Notes: generated by a model not told the origin, from the letters alone. Counted from the stretch's first letter, positions 43,944 through 52,830 are shown. The stretch is DNA of 64,000 nucleotides from Lachnospiraceae bacterium (GCA_015057835.1 SVDL01000001.1:1-64000), one strand, 5' to 3'. Numbers and translations: made by a program.

Positions 43944-44717
43944 ATGGAAAACAAAGTATTATCGATGGTCAAAGACAAAAAGCGTCCCTTCGGGACTTTC
44001 GTCGAACTGGGCGGCGCCAGCGTCATTGAAGCGCTCGGCATGACCGGTCTTGACTACGTCATTATCGACAATGAACACGGACCCTTCGATGTGGAATCCT
44101 CCGAGGAATGCATCCGCGCCTGTGAACATTCCGGCCTCACGCCTTTCTGCCGCGTGCGGGAAGTTTCCCGCCCCGCCGTCATGAAGCTGCTCGATGTCGG
44201 CGCGCAGGGACTCATTGTTCCCTATATCGAAAAGATCGATCAGGTCAAAGAACTGATCGAATACTCCAAATATCCGCCCGTCGGCAAGCGCGGTTTCTGC
44301 GGCAGCAAAAAAGACCGCTGGGGATACGCTTATCCGGGAACGGAATCCATGGAGACCCAGTTTGAATTCTGGAACCGCGAGACGCTCCTCATTCCGCAGT
44401 GCGAGACCGTCGGAGCGCTCGAACACATCGAAGAGATCACCGCTCTTGAGGGCGTCGACGGCATTTTCGTCGGACCCTTCGACCTCTCCATCTCCATGGG
44501 CATCCCGGGACAGTTCAAAAACCCGGTCTTCGTTGCCGCGCTGGAACGGATCCTCGCCGCCTGCAAAGCCGCGGGCAAATTCTCGATGATCTTCACCGGC
44601 AACCGCGACTGGATCAACGACTACTACGAGATGGGCTACGACATCGTGACCTGGGGAATGGACGCCGCCGTCCTGATCGAGGGCTTCCGCGATATCGTGT
44701 CAGGCGTGGCCCGCTGA
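43944..44717 (+). CDS. HpcH/HpaI-family aldolase
   Basis: The protein has 257 residues. It contains the family motifs VIIDNEHGPF (catalytic/metal region), GLIVPYIEK, GKRGFCGS and GIFVGPFDLSISMG. These class II aldolases cleave 2-keto-3-deoxy or 4-hydroxy-2-oxo acids into pyruvate plus an aldehyde. The ATG at 43944 has GAGGG upstream; in-frame codons back to 43866 are less likely. It could process keto-deoxy acids from the nearby sugar-acid route, but it is 10 kb away on the other strand and has no operon partner. Confidence 0.9.
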   Translation: MENKVLSMVKDKKRPFGTFVELGGASVIEALGMTGLDYVIIDNEHGPFDVESSEECIRACEHSGLTPFCRVREVSRPAVMKLLDVGAQGLIVPYIEKIDQVKELIEYSKYPPVGKRGFCGSKKDRWGYAYPGTESMETQFEFWNRETLLIPQCETVGALEHIEEITALEGVDGIFVGPFDLSISMGIPGQFKNPVFVAALERILAACKAAGKFSMIFTGNRDWINDYYEMGYDIVTWGMDAAVLIEGFRDIVSGVAR

Positions 44718-44790
44718 TCCGCTGAAGCGGCTCTTCACCGCTTCCCGCAGCGCTTGAGAAACAACTGCGCGCGATACGTTTTGTCCAGCA

Positions 44791-44821
44791 AAAAATCCGG
44801 CCTTCACGGCCGGATTTTTCT
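44791..44821. terminator. Bidirectional terminator between aldolase and DUF1002 genes
   Basis: A 12-base inverted repeat (44792-44803 with 44809-44820, arm AAAAATCCGGCC) has loop TTCAC and A/T tracts at both ends. Confidence 0.88.
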
Positions 44822-44849
44822 ACTGTCTCTTCAAACCCTGTTATCTTTT

Positions 44850-45773
44850 TCAATGGAAGAGTCCCTTGATCACATTCCAGATCTTCACGAAGAATCCCAG
44901 GATCCCTTCCATATCCGACTCGGTGATCCCGTATTCCGAGAGATCGATCCCCTGATTCTTCAGCTCTTCATAGACGGTTCCCGCCTGTTTCGTCAGCTTG
45001 TCCACGTCTATATTCAGCTTCGAGAACTTGATCAGAAGATTGATGACGGTCTGTCTCTCTTCGACAGTCAGCGTGATCTCCATTTTCAGGCACAGCTCGT
45101 CGACGACTTTTCCGATCTTTTCCTCATCCGTGAGCCCTTCTTCCGCAACGATCTGTTTCGCTGCGGCGATCAGCTCCGCGGCTTTCTTCGGGTCCTCGAT
45201 CTTTTCCGCCAGCTGGCTCGTCGTGACGATCTCTTCCGTCGAGACGTCGATATTTTCCGGCGAGATATGGATGCCCTCCATTTCCCCGTAGGCTTTGATC
45301 GCTCCGACCAGCGCGGCCGTGCCGGAGAGGCTGAACGGACCGGCGACGACGACTTCAGCATTTTCGAGACCGGCTGTCGCCAGCGCATTCTGATACATCG
45401 CTTCCGTACAATAGGAAATATTGTGGGTCTCCACTCTGATGCCGGTGCCGGACGACGCCTTCTTCACCTTACAGGAAGAGAGCGCTCTCGATCCGATCAC
45501 TTCTTTCGGAAGATAACTGTCGAGATATTCGTGCTCATCCGCGTTGGTCACGGTAATGACCTTGTTCTGGGAAAGGGTCTCTTCCGTGAGGCCGAGGCCT
45601 GTCAGGACCGCCGCGCGCTCCTCACTGCTCAGATCCGCTCCCAGCGCGACGACGCAGTCGCTGCTGTCCGCCCGGGCGCTCACCGCTGCAAGGCTGATCA
45701 TGACCAGCGCCAGAGCAGCCGCCAGAAGGCGTTTGCCGACCGGGCTGAATTTTCCGATTCTGTTTTTGTTCAT
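44850..45773 (-). CDS. DUF1002 secreted protein
   Basis: The protein has 307 residues with a signal peptide (about 1-35, ending SARA). The body has the DUF1002 pattern: VVALGADLSSEERAAVL, then ITVTNADEHEYL and the conserved SYCTEAMYQNALATAGL region followed by VVVAGPFSLSGTAALVGAIKAY. The C-terminal part is helical, with repeated TVEERQTVINLL and GITESDMEGIL. The function of DUF1002 is unknown; it is exported and common in Clostridia. It appears to be monocistronic. Confidence 0.88.
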   Translation of the reverse strand: MNKNRIGKFSPVGKRLLAAALALVMISLAAVSARADSSDCVVALGADLSSEERAAVLTGLGLTEETLSQNKVITVTNADEHEYLDSYLPKEVIGSRALSSCKVKKASSGTGIRVETHNISYCTEAMYQNALATAGLENAEVVVAGPFSLSGTAALVGAIKAYGEMEGIHISPENIDVSTEEIVTTSQLAEKIEDPKKAAELIAAAKQIVAEEGLTDEEKIGKVVDELCLKMEITLTVEERQTVINLLIKFSKLNIDVDKLTKQAGTVYEELKNQGIDLSEYGITESDMEGILGFFVKIWNVIKGLFH

Positions 45774-45896
45774 AATTACTAATCTCCTTATTTGGTCTTA
45801 TTATTCTCCCCTCAATAAGACAAATGAGAAACAGCTGCGGCCGGATGCCGTTTCAGCCGGAAAATGCACCTGTCCGAACGGCTGCCGCATACTTAA

Positions 45897-45912
45897 GGTG
45901 TATTATAACACC
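45897..45912. promoter_or_regulatory. Palindrome GGTGT-ATTATA-ACACC over the DUF1002 -10
   Basis: GGTGTATTATAACACC is a perfect inverted repeat whose centre, read on the minus strand, is the -10 hexamer TATAAT. It is 124 bases upstream of the DUF1002 gene. No clear -35 was found at the right distance. It may be an operator-promoter. Confidence 0.4.
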
Positions 45913-46007
45913 CCTGTCAAATCAAAACGGCATCAAATGAGATTCGGAAACAGGAAGAGACTTTTTTCTGCTTTTTTTGGGAAATCAATGAATTTAATTT
46001 AAAACAA

Positions 46008-46016
46008 TGGTATAGT
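46008..46016 (+). promoter_or_regulatory. Extended -10 for the NhaC-type gene
   Basis: TGGTATAGT is an extended -10 about 137 bases before the NhaC ATG. No convincing -35 was found. The remaining leader (46017-46146) shows no other feature. Confidence 0.4.
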
Positions 46017-46152
46017 TTATTCATTCATATGCAAATATGATGTGAATTTTGAGCCGTTCTGCCGCCGTCACCGCGGAGAACGGCCAGGCAGCGCGGCGGC
46101 ATCATCGCCGCCGAAAACGCGGAACAGAGTCAAAAGGGGGAAACAGTTGACT

Positions 46153-47586
46153 ATGAGTAAGGAAAAAGAGGAAAGAATGCAGATTTCCATGCGGGATTCA
46201 CTGATCCTCATGGCCGTCATTATTGTGGAGATCGTCGTCTGCGTGCGTCTCGGTCTCGCGCTTGTCATTCCGCTTCTCATGACGTGGCTGATCATGTATA
46301 TTTATGCTGTCATCACCAAACGTGACTGGCATGCCGTCGAAGGATACGCTCTGGACGGGGTCCGGGCGGGCTTCCAGTCCATTATGATCGTTGCCGCAGT
46401 CGGATGTCTGATCGGTGCATGGATCCTCAGCGGCACCGTACCGACTTTGATCTACTACGGTCTCAGGATCGTCAGCCCCGGCATTTTCCTTCCGGCGACA
46501 ATGATCCTGTGCTCCATCCTTTCCGTCTGCACAGGCACATCCTACGGCTCCGCCGCATCCGCAGGCCTCGCCTGCATGGGGATCGGTCTCAGTATGGGCT
46601 TCCCGGCCGGCGTCATCGCCGGCGCGGTCATCTGCGGCGCGCTTTTCGGCGATAAGCTGTCTCCGTTCTCCGACACAACGAATCTTTCCTCCGCCATGGC
46701 AGGATCCACACTTTTCGGTCACATCCGCTCCATGCTCTGGACGACCGTTCCTTCCTGGCTGATCTCGGTCGTGATCTTTGCCGTCATCGGCCACCGCTAT
46801 TCGGTCGCCAACTACGACCCGACGACGATCGAGGAGTATCTCGGAGGCTTGTCCGCCAACTTCAACCTCAGTGTCCTGACACTGATCCCGGTCATTCTGG
46901 TTATCGTTCTTCTGCTCTTTAAAGTTCCGGCTTTCCCGACCATCATGCTCGGCGCCGTGGGAGGAGGGATCACGGCCATGATCGCGCAGGGATCCACCTT
47001 TAAGGATGTCATGACGGCAATGCTGTCCGGCTACAGTATTGAATCCGGCATTCTCCTTGTAGACAAGCTGCTGAACCGCGGCGGCATCGCCAGTATGTAC
47101 AGCATCATCTGCATCATGATCTTCGCGATGGGAATGGGCGGTATGCTCGATAAGATGGGGATCCTTAACAATCTGCTCGGCCTGTTCGTCAAGAAGATCA
47201 AAAATGTGCCCGGACTCGTTGTCAGCACGATGCTGGTCTCCTATCTCTCCAGCGCGATCGGCTGCACACAGTCCATGTCCCACGTCCTGACCGGCAAACT
47301 CATGAACCCGATCTTCCGGGAAAAAGGCGTGGCTCCGGAGGTTCTCTCCCGGACCATGGAGGACTGCGGCACGCTGGGCGGCGCCATGATGCCCTGGCAC
47401 ACCAACGCGATCTATTTCTGCGGAGCGCTCGGCGTGACCTTCGCGGAGTATATTCCTTACCTCTATCTGAGTTTCCTCGCGCCGCTTTTTGCGCTCCTCT
47501 TTGCATTCACCGGGTTTGCGGTCTGGTATATCGATCCGGCGACCGGCGAACGTATAGAAAAATCCAAGGCACCCGTTAATAAATAA
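46153..47586 (+). CDS. NhaC-family antiporter (Na+/H+ or organic-acid exchanger)
   Basis: The protein has 477 residues and about 11-12 membrane spans. The NhaC signature GDKLSPFSDTTNLSSA lies near residue 170; TGTSYGSAASAGLA and the later SYLSSAIGCTQSMSHVLTG are conserved transport segments. The ATG at 46153 follows GGGGG with long spacing; an in-frame TTG at 46147 has better spacing. The 2-hydroxyacid dehydrogenase starts 14 bases after the stop, suggesting an operon. MleN-type members swap malate and lactate with ions, so a hydroxyacid substrate is possible. Confidence 0.9.
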   Translation: MSKEKEERMQISMRDSLILMAVIIVEIVVCVRLGLALVIPLLMTWLIMYIYAVITKRDWHAVEGYALDGVRAGFQSIMIVAAVGCLIGAWILSGTVPTLIYYGLRIVSPGIFLPATMILCSILSVCTGTSYGSAASAGLACMGIGLSMGFPAGVIAGAVICGALFGDKLSPFSDTTNLSSAMAGSTLFGHIRSMLWTTVPSWLISVVIFAVIGHRYSVANYDPTTIEEYLGGLSANFNLSVLTLIPVILVIVLLLFKVPAFPTIMLGAVGGGITAMIAQGSTFKDVMTAMLSGYSIESGILLVDKLLNRGGIASMYSIICIMIFAMGMGGMLDKMGILNNLLGLFVKKIKNVPGLVVSTMLVSYLSSAIGCTQSMSHVLTGKLMNPIFREKGVAPEVLSRTMEDCGTLGGAMMPWHTNAIYFCGALGVTFAEYIPYLYLSFLAPLFALLFAFTGFAVWYIDPATGERIEKSKAPVNK

Positions 47587-47600
47587 TGATAGGATGATTC

Positions 47601-48581
47601 ATGTTATTCGCACTTACACACGCCCTCGATGACGAGGCTATGAATTATATAAGGGAAAATGGTATCGATGTCCTGGTATTGAACTCCTCCGACATCCCCT
47701 CCTGCGCCGGACAGCTCGAAGATGCCGACGCCCTGATCATCCGCAGCGGCGAATGCCGCGCAGACGTCATGGACCGCTGTCCGAAACTCAAGATCGTCGC
47801 CCACGTCGGTATCGGCTACGACAATATGGATGTCGAACACGCGACGGAACTGGGCATTGCGTGCGGCATTGCCCGGGGATCCAACTCCCTGGCTGTCGCG
47901 GAACACACGCTCGCGATGATCCTCGCTCTCGCAAAAGATCTGAAAAACGCGGATCAGGGACTGCACAGCGGAAACTGGAACGTCCGCAATGCCGGTCATT
48001 CCTTTGAGATCTCCGGAAAAACAGTGGGAATTATCGGTGTGGGCGGCATCGGAAGGCTGACCGCCAAACTCTGCCGGGCAATAGGCATGCGGACGATCGG
48101 ACTTCAGACCGGTGCCGAGGCGCCGGAAAAAAAGAGAGAAGAAGTGGAAGGCGCGGGATGCATCTACTATGACGACCTCACGAAACTCCTTGCCGACAGC
48201 GATTTTGTCACGGTCCACGTGCCGCTGAACCCGTCAACGAGAGGGCTGATCGGAGAAAATGAACTTCGTTTCATGAAGCCGGGCGCATTTCTCATTAACA
48301 ACAGCCGCGGAGGCATTGTCGATGAAAATGCTCTTTCGGAAGCGCTCCGGGAAGGACGGATCGCGGGAGCGGCGGCGGATGTATTTACCAGCGAACCTCT
48401 CCCCGCGGATCACCCCCTGCTTTCCGCACCGAATTTCATCGGTACGCCTCACAGCGCCGCACTGGCCAGGGAAGCCCGTGCCCGTATGATGATGATGACG
48501 GCGGAGACATGCGTGACCGTCTGCAGAGGGGGCGAAAGCCCCAACGTCGTCGACACATCGGTATATGCGCGCCGCCGTTGA
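47601..48581 (+). CDS. D-isomer-specific 2-hydroxyacid dehydrogenase
   Basis: The protein has 326 residues. The NAD-binding motif is VGIIGVGGIGRLTAK; catalytic Arg is in NNSRGGIVDE, Glu in DVFTSEPLP and His in GTPHSAAL. It belongs to the SerA/glyoxylate reductase group without an ACT domain. AGGATGATTC lies upstream. It is co-transcribed with the NhaC-type carrier, suggesting it oxidises or makes a transported 2-hydroxyacid. Its stop codon TGA overlaps the -35 hexamer of the next promoter. Confidence 0.92.
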   Translation: MLFALTHALDDEAMNYIRENGIDVLVLNSSDIPSCAGQLEDADALIIRSGECRADVMDRCPKLKIVAHVGIGYDNMDVEHATELGIACGIARGSNSLAVAEHTLAMILALAKDLKNADQGLHSGNWNVRNAGHSFEISGKTVGIIGVGGIGRLTAKLCRAIGMRTIGLQTGAEAPEKKREEVEGAGCIYYDDLTKLLADSDFVTVHVPLNPSTRGLIGENELRFMKPGAFLINNSRGGIVDENALSEALREGRIAGAAADVFTSEPLPADHPLLSAPNFIGTPHSAALAREARARMMMMTAETCVTVCRGGESPNVVDTSVYARRR

Positions 48582-48606
48582 CATTCCATTTTGACAGGCA
48601 TATAAT
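48578..48606 (+). promoter_or_regulatory. Consensus promoter of the TPP riboswitch/ykoFEDC operon
   Basis: TTGACA (48578-48583) is exactly 17 bases from TATAAT (48601-48606), both perfect consensus. The TGA in the -35 (48579-48581) is the stop codon of the preceding dehydrogenase gene. Confidence 0.9.
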
Positions 48607-48639
48607 ACTTAACGGCAGTATTCAACTGAATATCAGAAT

Positions 48640-48736
48640 CGTAATTCTGGGGGAACTCCTAGGAGCTGAGAAGACGAAAAACGTCTGACCCTTCGAACCT
48701 GATCCGGGCAGTGCCGGCGTAGGGAAGTAATTCGAT
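48640..48736 (+). promoter_or_regulatory. TPP riboswitch (THI box)
   Basis: The conserved THI-box parts appear in order: TGGGGGAACTCC, GAGCTGAGAAG, ACCCTTCGAACCTGATC, then a P5-type stem (CCGGGCAGTGCCGG) and GCGTAGGGAAGT. It lies before a terminator and the ykoF gene. It binds thiamine pyrophosphate and is expected to turn off the transporter when TPP is abundant. The P1 boundaries are approximate. Confidence 0.95.
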
Positions 48737-48756
48737 CTGCTCATTGAACAGTCTTG

Positions 48757-48799
48757 AAAGAAGCTTTCTTGCGTGTGCTCGGGAAAGCTTCTTTTTCGT
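48757..48799 (+). terminator. Riboswitch-controlled terminator before ykoF
   Basis: AAAGAAGCTTTC pairs with GAAAGCTTCTTT and is followed by TTTTTC. It comes about 20 bases after the TPP aptamer, so TPP binding probably favours this terminator. Confidence 0.85.
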
Positions 48800-48931
48800 T
48801 TTATACAGCTTTGACGGACATCATGAAAAACGGAAAGAAGTTTTCCCGTTTCACACCGCATCCCGTTTCCGACATTCACAGAATGTACTGCCTGCTGCTT
48901 TGCCATCTTATCTGAAGAAAGGAGATGTTTT

Positions 48932-49576
48932 ATGGCACAGGAATCATGCAGCTGCAGCTGCGCAAGGAACGACCTGCCCTGGGAGGGACGGGGAACCGAT
49001 CTGCCGATCGCGGGATGCCGGTTTACACTTTACCCGATGACGGACCGCTATATCGACATTATTCTCGGCGCTCTGGAAAAGACGGATACGTCTTACGTCT
49101 GGAGCGAGACGGATGCTCTGTCAACGGTCTACCGCGGACGCCTTCCTTATGTCGCGGACGCCGTCAAAGCGCTGTTTATCAACGCTTATGAACCCGGCGT
49201 TCACATGGCGCTCGAGGGACAGTACTCCAAAGGCTGCCCCGGCGATGTCTCCGGCGACAGTATGCTGGACAAAACGGGAGACGCCCCCAATGTGAGCAGT
49301 TATGAGGGGAAGCACTTCCCGGTCAACTGCAAGCTCGCCCTCTACCCGATGGGCACCGGCAATTACGTCGACGATATCGCCAAGGTCTGGTACATGGCTC
49401 AGGATAAAGGCCTGAACCCAACGACGATCCACTACGCGACAAGGATCGGCGGCGACGTGCAGGATGTCTTTGACTACCTCGAAGAGGTCTGCGCGCTCAT
49501 GGATGCTTCCGAGACGGTATCTCACTACATCCTTCACTACACCATCAACTGCAACAGCCCTACAAAGGAGGATTGA
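48932..49576 (+). CDS. ykoF: YkoF-family thiamine/HMP-binding protein
   Basis: The protein has 214 residues with two related ferredoxin-like halves (RFTLYPMTDRYIDIIL at about 32-48 and KLALYPMGTGNYVDDI at about 133-148), the YkoF plan. The N-terminus is unusual: MAQESCSCSCARND contains a CxCxC cluster. GAAAGGAG precedes the ATG. In Bacillus, YkoF binds thiamine and its gene is the first of the ykoFEDC cluster under TPP control, exactly as here. It likely supplies or senses the hydroxymethylpyrimidine ligand in the cytoplasm. Confidence 0.92.
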   Translation: MAQESCSCSCARNDLPWEGRGTDLPIAGCRFTLYPMTDRYIDIILGALEKTDTSYVWSETDALSTVYRGRLPYVADAVKALFINAYEPGVHMALEGQYSKGCPGDVSGDSMLDKTGDAPNVSSYEGKHFPVNCKLALYPMGTGNYVDDIAKVWYMAQDKGLNPTTIHYATRIGGDVQDVFDYLEEVCALMDASETVSHYILHYTINCNSPTKED

Positions 49577-49580
49577 TACA

Positions 49581-50186
49581 ATGAATACACAGAATAAAGG
49601 CTGGAAATTAAAAGATGTTCTTATGATCGCGATCTGCTCCGTGCTCTTCGGCGTTCTCCTGCTCGGCGCGACCTATGCCGGCGGTATCCTCTACGGACTT
49701 CTCGCCCCCGCGGGAATGGGTTCCCTCGGCTATGAGCCGTTCTACGGCATTTACTTCATGCCGGCGGCATTTGCCATCTATGTCATGCGCAAGCCGGGCA
49801 CCGGCGTTGTCACCGAGATCATCGCCGCGGTCATCGAATGCCTCCTCGGCAACTATTTCGGACCGATCGTCATTCTCTCCGGCGTCATCCAGGGCTTTGG
49901 CATCGAACTTCCGATCGCTCTGAAAGGCTACAAAGACTTCCGCCGCCCGGTCATGATCACTTCCGCCGTGGTCTGCTCCGTTCTGACCCTGATCTACAAC
50001 CTGTTCGTCAGCGGGTATAAAATGATCGCGGTTCCGGTCCTTGCCCTCATGCTGGTCGTCCGCATCATCAGCGCCATCCTGTTCTGCGGCATCATCACTC
50101 CGCTTCTTTGCGACAAACTCGCAAAAGCCGGCGTGCTCCGCGGATATGCGGTCTCCGAAGGCACCGACGCATCGTTTGAAGACTGA
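49581..50186 (+). CDS. ykoE: YkoE-type ECF transporter substrate-binding (S) component
   Basis: The protein has 201 residues and about six membrane spans. It has the YkoE features KDVLMIAICSVLFGVLLLGATYAGG, PAAFAIYVMRKPGTGVV and ELPIALKGYKDFRRP. AAAGGAGG lies 8 bases upstream of the ATG. It binds the thiamine precursor hydroxymethylpyrimidine in the membrane and works with the YkoD ATPase and YkoC. It follows ykoF directly. Confidence 0.93.
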   Translation: MNTQNKGWKLKDVLMIAICSVLFGVLLLGATYAGGILYGLLAPAGMGSLGYEPFYGIYFMPAAFAIYVMRKPGTGVVTEIIAAVIECLLGNYFGPIVILSGVIQGFGIELPIALKGYKDFRRPVMITSAVVCSVLTLIYNLFVSGYKMIAVPVLALMLVVRIISAILFCGIITPLLCDKLAKAGVLRGYAVSEGTDASFED

Positions 50187-50248
50187 TCCGTATTTTTTCG
50201 GGAGCGACCGGCTTCGGCCGCTCCCTTTTCTTTTCCGGGGAACCACTG

Positions 50249-52090
50249 ATGATTTCTGAAAATACTGTCGAACCGAATAATACCCCATCCACTGCTCCGA
50301 ATGCGCCATCCCGCACAGCTGCAGGAGATGCGCCGTCCCGCAAATCCTCGTCGGATGCGCCATCCCACACAGCTGCAGGAGATACTTCTTCCTTTGCTGT
50401 CGAGATGAAAGACGTCGTCTTCCGCTATTTCGAAAAAGGGAAGAGAAACATTCTCGACCACACGGATCTCACCATCCGGGAAGGCACCATTACCGTTCTC
50501 ATGGGATCCAGCGGCTGCGGAAAAAGCACGCTCGCGGGGGTCCTCTCCGGTCTTTATCCGGAAAACGGCGGTTTCCTCGAGAGCGGTTCGATCCGCGTTT
50601 TCGGGGAAAATGTCTCCGATCTCCCCATCAGCCGCCGCGCCGCGTATATCGGATTCGTCTTTCAGAATCCGGATCTGCAGTTCTGCATGAACACCCTCCG
50701 CTCCGAACTTGTTTTCTGTCTCGAAAATATCAGCGTCCCTGCACCGGAAATGGACGGCCGGATCCGCGACGCCGCGCATGCCCTCGGCACGGAAGATCTT
50801 CTGGACCGCTCCCTTTTCACTCTCTCCGGAGGGGAAAAACAGAAGGCGATGCTCACCTGCATTTACGCTCTGGGGAGCCGGCTTCTCATCCTCGATGAGT
50901 CATTTGCCAATATTGACCGGAAAAATGCTCTCGAACTGGTATCCCTCATCGTCCGCCTCCGGGAGGAAGGCCGCACGATCCTCGCGATCGATCACCAGAT
51001 CGATCTCTGGAAAAATGCCGCCGACGAATTCATCGTTCTCGAAGCGGGCGCAAAAGCGGCCGCCCGCGGCATTGACCGGACAAATCTCGACTCTTTCCGC
51101 GAGATCTTCGACCGGGAGGGCCTCTTTGAGCTCCGGGAGCGCCATAGGAAGGACATTCACCGGGAAGGCTTTTTTGAGCTCCGGGAGGACCATCAAAAAG
51201 ACATTCACCGTGAGGAACAGGCCGGCAGCAGCGGGTCCTCATCGCCGTCCGGTCTTTCGGACGTTCCCCCTGCGATCCGCTTTGAAAATGTCACCATTCC
51301 CTCATTTGAGGGAAGTACCCGAAATCTGCTTGAAAATGCGTCCGCAGATTTCCCTGCCGGCACCCTGTCCGCTATTTTAGGGGAGAGCGGCTCCGGAAAG
51401 ACGACGACATTTCTCTCCCTCTTAAAACAGCACCCGTACAGCGGGGACATTGTCGTAAACGGATCCCCGGTCACAAAGCAGAAAAAGAAGAAACTGTACC
51501 GTCAGATCGGCATCGTTTTCCAGAATCCCGCCAACCAGTTCATCACGCAGAACGTTCTGGAAGAGGTAACGGAAGGCATCCGGATCTGGCATCCGCGCCT
51601 CACCGCGGACGCTGTCGCGGAAGAAGCGGAAACGCTTCTCAGCCGTTACGGGCTCTCTGACAAAAAGAAATATTCTCCCTACATGCTCTCCCAGGGACAG
51701 CAGCGGCGGCTCGCGGTCCTCTCCGTTCTGTCCGGCGGGCAGCAGATCCTTCTCCTCGATGAACCCACTTACGGACAGGATTACCGCTCCACGGCCGCTA
51801 TTATGGAACATCTGGCCGCCAAAGTCCGCGAAGAGGGTCTGACAGTCGTGTTCATCACCCATGACAGGACACTCGCCGGGGTATATGCCGACAGAGTCTA
51901 TGAGCTGCGCGACCGGAAGTTTTTCGCGATCGATCCGGAGGAGCTGCTTGCGGGTGAGCCGGAGGAACTGTCTGCGATCGATCCGGAGGAACTGCCTGCC
52001 GGGGAAGATTCCCATCGCTGCTCCGAAAAGCAGGATGAGATGTCACCCGGGGACAAAATAAAAACAGCAGAACGGGAGGCAGCAGAATGA
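50249..52090 (+). CDS. ykoD: YkoD-type double ATPase of the thiamine-precursor ECF transporter
   Basis: The protein has 613 residues with two ABC ATPase domains. The first (about 50-290) has Walker A MGSSGCGKST and signature LSGGEKQ. The second (about 350-570) has Walker A GESGSGKTT, an unusual signature LSQGQQRR and Walker B LLLDEPT. A Ser/Thr/Pro-rich N-terminal extension (about 1-48) precedes the first domain. The linker between the domains has two tandem copies of an EGxFELRExHxKDIHRE unit, and the tail repeats AIDPEEL. GGGGAA lies upstream of the start. It energises YkoE/YkoC. The stop overlaps the ykoC start by 4 bases. Confidence 0.9.
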   Translation: MISENTVEPNNTPSTAPNAPSRTAAGDAPSRKSSSDAPSHTAAGDTSSFAVEMKDVVFRYFEKGKRNILDHTDLTIREGTITVLMGSSGCGKSTLAGVLSGLYPENGGFLESGSIRVFGENVSDLPISRRAAYIGFVFQNPDLQFCMNTLRSELVFCLENISVPAPEMDGRIRDAAHALGTEDLLDRSLFTLSGGEKQKAMLTCIYALGSRLLILDESFANIDRKNALELVSLIVRLREEGRTILAIDHQIDLWKNAADEFIVLEAGAKAAARGIDRTNLDSFREIFDREGLFELRERHRKDIHREGFFELREDHQKDIHREEQAGSSGSSSPSGLSDVPPAIRFENVTIPSFEGSTRNLLENASADFPAGTLSAILGESGSGKTTTFLSLLKQHPYSGDIVVNGSPVTKQKKKKLYRQIGIVFQNPANQFITQNVLEEVTEGIRIWHPRLTADAVAEEAETLLSRYGLSDKKKYSPYMLSQGQQRRLAVLSVLSGGQQILLLDEPTYGQDYRSTAAIMEHLAAKVREEGLTVVFITHDRTLAGVYADRVYELRDRKFFAIDPEELLAGEPEELSAIDPEELPAGEDSHRCSEKQDEMSPGDKIKTAEREAAE

Positions 52091-52830
52091 AACTTGAAAA
52101 ACTGAATCCTTCCATAAAAGCCATCTCCGTCATGGCCGCGGCGATCATGCTCTCTTTCGCGTATCTCGTCAGCCTGAACCTGATCATTTTCGGTTCCTGC
52201 GTGATCCTGCTGTTGTTTTTCTCCGACGCGAGGCCCGTGAGGATCGGAAAGATCCTGCTTCCCGCGCTGGTCGCCGCCTTCGGATTCTTTATGATGGGAC
52301 TTCTTTACGCTAGGGGAAGTTCCGTCACGGACGCCGACCTGTCGACGCTCTCTTCCGTTCCCTACGCGGTCCGCGCCGCGATGTCGCAGAATCTGCGCAC
52401 CGCGCTGCAGCTGTCCACAAGGCTGCTGGCATTTGCGGGACTCGGTATTTTCTTTGCGCTGTCGACAAAGGGGGAAGATTTTATTTTCTCGCTGATGCAT
52501 CAGTGCCGCCTCTCGCCGAAATTTGCCTACAGTATTCTCGCGGCGGTCAATCTCATGCCTCATATGGTCCGGGAATACGGCCAGGTGCGCACCGCTTTTG
52601 CTGTCCGCGGCATCCCCTCCGGTTTTCTCTCGCTGAAGCCGCTGTTCACGATGCTCGTCAACAGCATCCGGTGGTCCTCCTCCGTCGCCATGTCCATGGA
52701 ATCAAAGGGATTTGACGGAAGCCGGAACCGCACATATTCTCAGATCCCGAGAGTAAAATGGTATGACATTGTCTTTGCTGCTGTCCTGCTGGGCGGGATC
52801 GCGGCGGGAATGTTTCTTTTGAAATACTGA
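52087..52830 (+). CDS. ykoC: YkoC-type ECF transporter transmembrane (T) component
   Basis: The protein has 247 residues and about five spans, with the CbiQ/EcfT-type coupling segment (VREYGQVRTAFAVRGI and VNSIRWSSSVAMSMESKGF, the Ala-Arg-Gly signature region). It joins the ATPase to the YkoE substrate protein. It overlaps ykoD by ATGA, so expression is coupled. Together the four genes make a thiamine-precursor uptake system controlled by TPP. Confidence 0.92.
   Translation: MKLEKLNPSIKAISVMAAAIMLSFAYLVSLNLIIFGSCVILLLFFSDARPVRIGKILLPALVAAFGFFMMGLLYARGSSVTDADLSTLSSVPYAVRAAMSQNLRTALQLSTRLLAFAGLGIFFALSTKGEDFIFSLMHQCRLSPKFAYSILAAVNLMPHMVREYGQVRTAFAVRGIPSGFLSLKPLFTMLVNSIRWSSSVAMSMESKGFDGSRNRTYSQIPRVKWYDIVFAAVLLGGIAAGMFLLKY

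Noticed and set aside
46198..47400. 400-codon minus-strand frame opposite the NhaC gene
   Set aside because: His/Asp/Gly-rich shadow of a membrane protein gene.
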